The position numbers were made by a program, and so were the translations under genes. Shown piece by piece: positions 6,515-11,903 of a stretch of 11,903 nucleotides of DNA. The DNA is from an uncultured Clostridia bacterium (lineage in GTDB: Bacteria; Bacillota; Clostridia; UBA1381): NCBI GenBank assembly GCA_905235885.1, contig CAJONM010000069.1, positions 1 through 11,903 on the forward strand, written 5' to 3'. How positions within the stretch are numbered: the first letter of the stretch is position 1; every line of letters starts with the position of its first letter. The notes under the pieces are model-generated. The model did not search any database, had not been told where the DNA came from, and saw only the letters and a list, made by a program, of their open reading frames with translations.

Positions 6515-7608
6515 CACACATTAAATCTGAACAAGACAATATCGCCGTCTTTCATGACATATTCCTTGCCCTCGCTACGTACAAGCCCCTTTTCCTTGGC
6601 GGCAGCCATCGTGCCGCACGCGATAAGGTCGCTGTAATTAACGACCTCCGCGCGAATAAAGCCGCGTTCAAAATCGGAATGTATCTTGCCTGCCGCCTGC
6701 GGTGCCTTTGTGCCGCGCTTTATCGTCCATGCACGCACCTCCGGCTCACCGGCGGTGAGATAGCTTATAAGCCCCAGCAGGGAATAGCTTGCCTTTATAA
6801 GTCTGTCAAGTCCCGATTCGGTCATTCCCAGATCCTCTAAAAACATCTCCCTCTCATCAGGCTCAAGCTGCGATATTTCGTCCTCTATCCTCGCGGAAAC
6901 GGGCATTACCTCCGAGCCTTCCTCTGCCGCATATGATTTTACCTTGTTTACAAAATCGTTGTTTTCTATACCGTTTGAAAAGTCATCCTCTGCGACATTT
7001 GCCGCATATATGACCGGCTTCATCGTTATCAGGAACACATCGCGCATCAGCGCCAGCTCATCATCGGTATAATCGAGCGATTTTGCAAGCTTTCCCTGCA
7101 TAAGCGCCTCTCTTACGCGCTCATACAGCGCAAGCTCCGCCGCGAGCGACTTATCGCCCTTCATCGCCTTCTTTGTTCTGTCTATTTTCCTGTCGAGCAT
7201 CTCTATATCGGAGAATATAAGCTCAAAATTTATCGTTTCGATATCGCGGACGGGATCGACCGAGCCGTCAACATGGGTTATATTGCTGTCCTCAAAGCAG
7301 CGCACCACATGAACGATCGCGTCACATTCGCGTATCGACGCGAGAAATTTATTGCCCAGTCCTTCGCCGCGTGACGCGCCCTTGACAAGTCCGGCAATAT
7401 CGACAAATTCTATATACGCGCGCGTTACCTTTTTGGGGTTATACATTTCTGCGAGTCTGTCCACCCTTTCATCCGGCACATCGACTATGCCGACATTCGG
7501 CTCTATCGTGCAGAACGGATAATTCGCGCTCTCCGCGCCCGCCTGCGTTATGGCGTTAAAAAGTGTCGATTTGCCTACATTGGGCAGTCCTACAATTCCA
7601 AGTTTCAT
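6514..7608 (-). CDS. ychF: Ribosome-associated Obg-family ATPase YchF
   Basis: YchF/OLA1-type P-loop ATPase, 364 residues, the normal length. It belongs to the Obg group of translation-factor GTPases but prefers ATP, binds ribosomes and is tied to stress and redox responses in E. coli. The Walker A loop GLPNVGKST is at residues 7-15, the switch I region NYPFCTIEPN at 29-38, and the switch II region DIAGLVKGASRGEGLG at 70-85. The base-specificity motif is NVAE at 204-207 in place of the GTPase NKxD, in line with ATP preference. The coiled-coil insert follows around 130-230, and the C-terminal TGS domain runs from about 280, with AWTIKRGTKAPQAAGKIH and ERGFIRAEVV. The ATG at 7608 lies 17 bases after the wecB stop; an AAAGGA overlaps that stop at a rather long 12-base spacing. 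A universal housekeeping gene, here inside an envelope gene string. Confidence 0.98.
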   Translation of the reverse strand: MKLGIVGLPNVGKSTLFNAITQAGAESANYPFCTIEPNVGIVDVPDERVDRLAEMYNPKKVTRAYIEFVDIAGLVKGASRGEGLGNKFLASIRECDAIVHVVRCFEDSNITHVDGSVDPVRDIETINFELIFSDIEMLDRKIDRTKKAMKGDKSLAAELALYERVREALMQGKLAKSLDYTDDELALMRDVFLITMKPVIYAANVAEDDFSNGIENNDFVNKVKSYAAEEGSEVMPVSARIEDEISQLEPDEREMFLEDLGMTESGLDRLIKASYSLLGLISYLTAGEPEVRAWTIKRGTKAPQAAGKIHSDFERGFIRAEVVNYSDLIACGTMAAAKEKGLVRSEGKEYVMKDGDIVLFRFNV

Positions 7609-7625
7609 TTAAGCATTATATCCTT

Positions 7626-8780
7626 TCAGTTTTCTCCGAATATGTCCGGCTTTTCGTCTGCCGCGCCGAATTCATAAAGCAGCGCGCCGCATATCCTCCG
7701 CGACGCTTCACCGTCACCGTACGGGTTTGCCGCCTGAGCCATGCGCCTGTATGCCTGATCATCGTCAAGCAGCTCGTTTGCAAGCCGCACTATCGTGTCC
7801 TTATCCACTCCGGCAAGCTTTACCGTTCCTGCCTCCACCGCTTCGGGTCGCTCCGTTTCGCGGCGCAGGACGAGTACCGGCTTTGCAAGAGCCGGTGCTT
7901 CCTCTTGTATGCCGCCCGAATCGGTAAGCACCATACAGCTCCTTGCGATAGCATTATGCAGCTCGTCTGTGTCAAGCGGCGGTATCAGATGTATTCTGTC
8001 TGTGTCGCCAAGCACCCTGTCCGCTGTTTCGCGGACAGCCGGATTGAGATGAACGGGATAAACAGCCACCGTATCGGGATGCGACAGCACTATCTCCTTG
8101 ATCGCCGCACATATGTCCTCAAGCGGTCTGCCCAAATTCTCGCGCCGATGTGCCGTTACGATTATCACGCGATTGTTTTGAAAATCGAGCGTTCTCAGGC
8201 ACTCGTCGCGGAATTGGTAATCCTCTCTGACAGTTGTTTTGAGCGCGTCTATAACGGTATTGCCCGTTATATATATTTTGTCTGGGCTGACATTTTCCTT
8301 TATAAGATTATTAAAATTACGCATAGTCGGCGCAAAATGCAGATTTGCTATCCTGCCGGTAAGCTGGCGGTTCATCTCCTCGGGGAATGGGCTGTATATA
8401 TCGTATGTCCTCAGCCCTGCCTCCACATGACCAACCTTTATCTGCTGATAAAATGCCGCAAGCGCCGCGACAAAGCTCGTTGATGTATCGCCGTGAACGA
8501 GAACGATGTCGGGCTGCTCCTTTTTCAGGACCTCCTCCATGCCCTCAAGCACGCGCGTTGTTATACCGGCAAGCGTCTGGCGCGTTTTCATTATATCGAG
8601 ATCATAGTCGGGCGTAATGCCGAATATGTCAAGCACCTGATCGAGCATCTGCCTGTGCTGCGCCGTTACGCAAACGATCGGTTCTATATTCTCATGTTTT
8701 TTAAGCTCCAGAACGAGCGGACACATCTTTATCGCCTCAGGCCTTGTGCCGAAGACGGTCATTATCTTAATTTTCTTCAT
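7626..8780 (-). CDS. wecB: Non-hydrolysing UDP-N-acetylglucosamine 2-epimerase
   Basis: Cytosolic enzyme that interconverts UDP-GlcNAc and UDP-ManNAc, supplying ManNAc for teichoic acid linkage units or other wall polymers (also called mnaA in Bacillota). It has 384 residues from the ATG at 8780, giving MKKIKIMTVFGTRPEAIKM, the family's usual N-terminus. Motifs in order: QHRQML at 41-46 (the allosteric UDP-GlcNAc contact region), HGDTST with D98, HVEAGLRT with E120, PFPEEMNR with E134, THRREN with H211, DSGGIQEEA at 287-295, and RETERPE at 307-313. D98, E120, E134 and H211 match the catalytic residues known in E. coli WecB. The start is decided by GAGGAT seven bases upstream; an in-frame codon at 8825 would add 15 residues with no family match. 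The gene overlaps the end of the TagO-like gene by 14 bases, so the two products are likely made together. Confidence 0.97.
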   Translation of the reverse strand: MKKIKIMTVFGTRPEAIKMCPLVLELKKHENIEPIVCVTAQHRQMLDQVLDIFGITPDYDLDIMKTRQTLAGITTRVLEGMEEVLKKEQPDIVLVHGDTSTSFVAALAAFYQQIKVGHVEAGLRTYDIYSPFPEEMNRQLTGRIANLHFAPTMRNFNNLIKENVSPDKIYITGNTVIDALKTTVREDYQFRDECLRTLDFQNNRVIIVTAHRRENLGRPLEDICAAIKEIVLSHPDTVAVYPVHLNPAVRETADRVLGDTDRIHLIPPLDTDELHNAIARSCMVLTDSGGIQEEAPALAKPVLVLRRETERPEAVEAGTVKLAGVDKDTIVRLANELLDDDQAYRRMAQAANPYGDGEASRRICGALLYEFGAADEKPDIFGEN

Positions 8781-9855
8781 CTGATTTATCCTCGCTATCC
8801 TGCGGTGTGTTGATCTTATGCACAAAGCTGTTCGTGCCGAACATGGTTGCGATTATAAGGAATATCAGTACGCACATCAGCAACAGCATAGCGCGCAGGA
8901 ATCGCTGCTCGGCAAGAAGTATCGCCGTTATTCCCAAAACGCCGCTTATGGCATAGAGAATAAACACCGTCTGCTTCTGTGAAAAGCCCATATCATACAG
9001 TCTGTGATGAAGATGCCCTCTGTCTGCGACCATGGGACTTTTGCCGGAGAACATTCTGCGTATCATGGCAAATACCGCGTCAAACAGCGGCAGACCGAGA
9101 ATTAATATCGGCACCGCAAACGATATTACCGCGTATGACTTAAACATTCCGCGCACCGACAAAACCGCGAGCATAAAGCCTAAAAATGTAGAGCCGGTAT
9201 CGCCCATAAACACCTTTGCCGGATTGAAATTGAACGGCAAAAATCCGAAGCACGCGCCCATGATGGCTATGCCGAATGTGGCTATGGCATATTCGTGATA
9301 TGTTATGGCTATAAACACCAGTGACATGGACATTATCGCCGAAACTCCGGCGGCAAGCCCGTCAAGCCCGTCTATGAAGTTGACGGCGTTTGTCATAAAT
9401 ACTATCCACAGTACCGTCACCGTCGCTGAAAGCCAGAACGGCAGTATCACAAACGGATTTTCACTGAACACATTCGGGTTTGAAAATACCGATATGCGTA
9501 CGTCGCCGTAAAATACGACAATGAGCGCCGCTATTATCTGAACGACAAATTTCAGCCGCGCGTCAAGCTCCCTGCAATCGTCAATGATGCCGAGCACTCC
9601 CAGCACCGCAACGCCTATGAGCATAGCGATCGTAGCTTTTGACCAGTCGTCGTTAAAGCACAGCACCGCGACCATAAACCCGAACAGCATTGCAAGACCG
9701 CCTATTCGCGGCGTGGGGCGTTTATGCACGCGCCGTTTGTCCTTAGGCACATCCACCGCGCCTATTTTGTATGCCATTCGTCGCACAACTGGCGTTGAGG
9801 CAAATGTGAATATAAATGATATTGCAAAGGTGAATATCATACTTGCGTATTTCAT
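8767..9855 (-). CDS. tagO: WecA/TagO-type undecaprenyl-phosphate GlcNAc-1-phosphate transferase
   Basis: Polytopic membrane enzyme of the MraY/WecA/TagO family, 362 residues with about ten or eleven hydrophobic helices. It should transfer GlcNAc-1-phosphate from UDP-GlcNAc to undecaprenyl phosphate on the cytosolic face, the first step of wall teichoic acid or secondary wall polymer synthesis. Visible motifs: VHKRPTPRIGGLA at 43-55, the Asp pair in IIDDCREL at 90-97, NAVNFIDGLDGLAAG at 156-170, KVFMGDTGSTFLG at 214-226, and DRGHLHHRL at 278-286. The His-rich last motif marks the WecA/TagO branch rather than MraY. The C-terminal 14 residues are acidic and overlap the start of wecB. The ATG at 9855 has GAAAGG eight bases upstream and lies 19 bases after trpS. 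The symbol tagO is by similarity; the exact sugar is inferred from the motif class and from the adjacent epimerase. Confidence 0.93.
   Translation of the reverse strand: MKYASMIFTFAISFIFTFASTPVVRRMAYKIGAVDVPKDKRRVHKRPTPRIGGLAMLFGFMVAVLCFNDDWSKATIAMLIGVAVLGVLGIIDDCRELDARLKFVVQIIAALIVVFYGDVRISVFSNPNVFSENPFVILPFWLSATVTVLWIVFMTNAVNFIDGLDGLAAGVSAIMSMSLVFIAITYHEYAIATFGIAIMGACFGFLPFNFNPAKVFMGDTGSTFLGFMLAVLSVRGMFKSYAVISFAVPILILGLPLFDAVFAMIRRMFSGKSPMVADRGHLHHRLYDMGFSQKQTVFILYAISGVLGITAILLAEQRFLRAMLLLMCVLIFLIIATMFGTNSFVHKINTPQDSEDKSDEEN
8788..8793 (-). promoter_or_regulatory. Ribosome binding site for wecB within the tagO-like 3' end
   Basis: GAGGAT on the minus strand, seven bases before the ATG at 8780, lies inside the coding sequence for the acidic tail of the TagO-like protein. 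It fixes the wecB start at the family-typical MKKIKIMTVFGTRPE. Confidence 0.65.
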
Positions 9856-9874
9856 ATGATCAGCCTTTCGTGTA

Positions 9875-10882
9875 TTATTTTACTATGAAGCCCACCTTTT
9901 TATAGACCTTATTGAGCGTTCTTCTCGCTATGCGGCACGCTGTTTCCGCGCCGCGCGTGTATACATCGGACAGGTACGATTTATCCTGTATTATCCTGTC
10001 GTATTCCTCGCGTATGGGTCTGATCCCCTCAACTATCGCCTCGGCGACCGCGCTCTTGAACGCACCGTAGCCCTGTCCGGCAAATTGCACCGCGACAGCC
10101 TCCGGCGTGGTTGCGGTCATTACAGCCATAATGCTGAGAAGGTTATTTATTCCCGCTTTTGCCGTATCGTCGGGGCGGTATTCTATAACACCCTCGCTGT
10201 CGGTCACCGCGCTTTTTACCTTTTGGGCTATGACATTAAAGTCATCCATCATCGAGATATAACCCTTTGGGTTCGTATCGGATTTGGACATTTTCTTTGT
10301 CGGATCCTGAAGGCTCATTATCTTCGCGCCCGATGACGCCAGCAAGCCCTCCGGCACCGTAAACACATCTCCGTACAACGCGTTGAAGCGCTGCGCGATG
10401 TCGCGGCATATCTCGATATGCTGCATCTGATCCTTGCCCACAGGCACATAATCGGCATTATACAGAAGGATATCCGCCGCCATAAGCACAGGATATGTGA
10501 ATAATCCTGCGTTTATATTGTCCTCATGATGCGCCGACTTATCCTTGAACTGCGTCATTCTTTGCAGCTCGCCCATATATGTGTAGCAGCCCAGCACCCA
10601 CGCAAGCTCCGCATGCGCGCTGTTATGCGACTGTATGAATAATATGCTTTTTCCCGGGTCTATTCCGCACGCAATATACAGCGCGAGAAGCTCTTGTGTG
10701 CGCTTTCTCAGCTCCGCCGGCGTTTGACGGACGGTTATCGTGTGCATATCCATCATCGCGAACGCGCAATCGTATTTATCCTGCAACGATACCCAATTTC
10801 TTATCGCGCCCAGATAATTTCCGAGCGTTATCGTACCTGATGGCTGCACACCGGAAAAAATTCTCTTTTTATGCTCTTCCAT
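9875..10882 (-). CDS. trpS: Tryptophanyl-tRNA synthetase
   Basis: Class Ic aminoacyl-tRNA synthetase of 335 residues, the usual bacterial TrpRS length, which charges tRNA-Trp in the cytosol. The HIGH-equivalent region is PSGTITLGNYLGA at 14-26, the KMSKS loop is at 197-201 (TKKMSKSDTN), and the Trp-pocket helix MAADILLYNADYVPVGKDQMQH at 134-155 is well conserved. The C-terminal anticodon-binding helical part follows from about residue 205. The ATG at 10882 is preceded by AAGGGAG, which overlaps the stop codon of the aminotransferase gene 11 bases away. It is therefore likely cotranscribed with that gene and read through to the tagO-like gene. No T-box leader can fit directly upstream; any tryptophan-responsive control would have to lie before the aminotransferase, outside the window. 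Function is certain; the neighbours are not functionally related in an obvious way. Confidence 0.98.
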   Translation of the reverse strand: MEEHKKRIFSGVQPSGTITLGNYLGAIRNWVSLQDKYDCAFAMMDMHTITVRQTPAELRKRTQELLALYIACGIDPGKSILFIQSHNSAHAELAWVLGCYTYMGELQRMTQFKDKSAHHEDNINAGLFTYPVLMAADILLYNADYVPVGKDQMQHIEICRDIAQRFNALYGDVFTVPEGLLASSGAKIMSLQDPTKKMSKSDTNPKGYISMMDDFNVIAQKVKSAVTDSEGVIEYRPDDTAKAGINNLLSIMAVMTATTPEAVAVQFAGQGYGAFKSAVAEAIVEGIRPIREEYDRIIQDKSYLSDVYTRGAETACRIARRTLNKVYKKVGFIVK

Positions 10883-10893
10883 GTCGTTCTCCC

Positions 10894-11903
10894 TTACAGA
10901 ATTTCCGTCAGCACCGCACCGACGCGCCTTACGCCCTCTTCTATCTTCTCAGGCGATATTGACGAGTAGTTCAATCTGAACTGATTTGACGGGGCATTTT
11001 GATCCACCGCAAAGTTTGAGCCGGGGACTATCGCCACCTTCCTGTCAAGGCAGGCATTCATTATATCCGACGCGTCACCCTTAAAGCCGGGGCAGGTACA
11101 CCAGAGGAATATGCCGCCCTCCGGCACTGTCCATGTGACCTTGCCCTTGGGGAATGTCTCCTCCATCGTATCAAGCATTACCTTGCACTTTTTGCCGTAT
11201 AGCTGCCTGTTTTTCTCTATATAGCTGTCTATGTTGTATTTTTTCATAAACTCAACGCACATAAGCTGTGTGAGCATAGGCGTATGAACATCGTTTACCT
11301 GCTTTAGTATCTCTATCTTTTCAAGCAGCGGAGCAGGTCCTACGACATATCCCAGTCTCATGCCCGGTGACAGTATTTTTGAGAATGAGCCGCAGTATAT
11401 TACGCGCCCCTCCGTATCCATAGATTTGAGCGTGGGAACATCCTCGCCCGAAAATCTCAGATCACCGTACGGGTTATCCTCAATTATGAGAATATCGTAT
11501 TTTGAGGCAAGCTCAAGCAGTCTTTTTCTCCTGTCAAGCGGCATGGTGGTGCCTGTCGGGTTCTGGAATGTCGGGATGGTATATAATAGCTTTGCGTCCT
11601 TGTTGTTTTCAAGAACCTCCTCAAGCTTTTCCATATCCATACCGTTATCGTCCATATCCACGCCAACAAGCACGGACTCATATGTCCTGAACGCGTTAAG
11701 GCTTCCTATGAAGCTGGGGCTTTCGACTATTATCTTATCGCCCTTATTTAGGATCGACTTTGCCGTAAGATCTATTCCCTGATTTGCGCCGGTCATAATG
11801 ATTATCGTGTCACCCTCGCTGTACGCGCCCGCCTTCATCGCTCTCGCCTTCGCGCATTCCTTCATTTTCGGATAGCCGTCCGTCGTGCCGTACTGCAAAG
11901 CAA
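10894..11903 (-). CDS. PLP-dependent class I/II aminotransferase, N-terminus outside window
   Basis: Fold-type I pyridoxal-phosphate aminotransferase of the class I/II group that includes 2-aminoadipate and aromatic aminotransferases (LysN/KAT-like) and MocR catalytic domains. About 335 residues are present; family members have around 390-400, so some 60 N-terminal residues, or more if it is a fusion, lie beyond the right edge. The first visible residues, ALQYGTTDGYPKMKE, match the internal ALQYGPTxGYxxLRE motif, so the TTG there is a Leu codon and not the start. Other motifs are MTGANQGIDL (cofactor loop), TIPTFQNPTGTTM, EDNPYGDLRF, and SFSKILSPGMRLGY, whose Lys forms the Schiff base. NQFRLNYSS near the C-terminus carries the Arg that binds the substrate carboxylate. 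The stop lies 11 bases before trpS. The amino acid substrate cannot be told from the sequence. Confidence 0.93.
   Translation of the reverse strand, partial: ALQYGTTDGYPKMKECAKARAMKAGAYSEGDTIIIMTGANQGIDLTAKSILNKGDKIIVESPSFIGSLNAFRTYESVLVGVDMDDNGMDMEKLEEVLENNKDAKLLYTIPTFQNPTGTTMPLDRRKRLLELASKYDILIIEDNPYGDLRFSGEDVPTLKSMDTEGRVIYCGSFSKILSPGMRLGYVVGPAPLLEKIEILKQVNDVHTPMLTQLMCVEFMKKYNIDSYIEKNRQLYGKKCKVMLDTMEETFPKGKVTWTVPEGGIFLWCTCPGFKGDASDIMNACLDRKVAIVPGSNFAVDQNAPSNQFRLNYSSISPEKIEEGVRRVGAVLTEIL

Larger units (their letters stand above)
1..11903 (-). other. Putative long polycistronic unit of ten co-directional genes
   Basis: All ten genes run on the minus strand with gaps of 4-32 bases or overlaps of 1-14 bases. 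No stem-loop followed by a T-run and no convincing promoter was seen at any junction, and there is no gene-free stretch longer than about 35 bases. The simplest reading is one transcript, entering from beyond base 11903 and continuing past base 1. Promoters hidden inside coding sequence cannot be excluded by eye. Confidence 0.6.

Noticed and set aside
7615..7620. TATAAT on the minus strand before ychF as a promoter -10 element
   Set aside because: No TTGACA-like hexamer lies 16-18 bases upstream and there is no extended TG; the match is part of the ribosome binding and start region.
7563..8483. Plus-strand open frame of 306 codons
   Set aside because: It is antisense to wecB and the start of ychF, both with intact catalytic motifs. 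The translation is rich in Arg, Cys, His and Tyr with no recognisable domain, and no ribosome binding site stands out. It is a shadow of the coding strand.
8781..8825. Upstream in-frame start adding 15 residues to wecB
   Set aside because: The added residues have no family similarity, and GAGGAT is ideally spaced for the ATG at 8780.
11896..11898. TTG as the start of the aminotransferase
   Set aside because: The residues around it match the internal ALQYG..GY motif of the family and the frame continues open to the window edge, so the gene begins outside.
1..11903. Mobile elements, CRISPR arrays, tRNA/rRNA genes, riboswitches or terminators
   Set aside because: No transposase or integrase motif, no regularly spaced repeats, no RNA gene and no hairpin with a T-run was found; gaps between genes are too short to hold most of these.

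Overview
The window reads as a compact, single-direction piece of a Bacillota (Clostridia-like) chromosome. Ten protein genes all lie on the minus strand, so the order of transcription runs from the right edge (11903) to the left edge (1). The longest gap between genes is about 30 bases and several genes overlap. I see no terminator, tRNA, rRNA, insertion sequence, CRISPR array or other mobile element. GC content is roughly half by eye. The Clostridia-like assignment is inference from gene content: a TagO-type transferase, a CsaB-type pyruvyl transferase, an Asp23/Gls24 protein, a MurJ-like flippase and strong AGGAGG-type ribosome binding sites.

In transcription order: a PLP-dependent class I aminotransferase (5' end outside the window); tryptophanyl-tRNA synthetase (trpS); a WecA/TagO-type undecaprenyl-phosphate sugar-phosphate transferase; a non-hydrolysing UDP-GlcNAc 2-epimerase (wecB/mnaA); the ribosome-associated ATPase YchF; a RadC/JAB-domain protein; an Asp23/Gls24-family protein; a fusion of a GT4 glycosyltransferase to a CsaB-type polysaccharide pyruvyl transferase; a MurJ/MviN-type flippase; and an O-antigen ligase/polymerase (Wzy_C) family membrane protein whose C-terminus lies beyond base 1.

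The biological thread is an envelope glycopolymer pathway. TagO-like would load GlcNAc-1-phosphate on undecaprenyl phosphate, WecB would make UDP-ManNAc, the GT4-CsaB fusion would add a sugar and a pyruvate ketal, the MurJ-like protein could flip the lipid-linked product, and the Wzy_C protein could polymerise or ligate it outside. In organisms where it has been studied, pyruvylated ManNAc-containing secondary cell wall polymer is the ligand for SLH-domain proteins, so I infer this locus contributes to such a polymer. Housekeeping genes (trpS, ychF, radC, gls24) are interleaved with the envelope genes, and close stop-SD-start packing suggests one long, translationally coupled transcript whose promoter is outside the window.

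The points most worth a second look are the GT4-CsaB fusion and its neighbours, a repeated serine-centred motif in the unusual N-terminal region of the Wzy_C protein, and the apparent loss of one charged channel residue in the MurJ-like protein.
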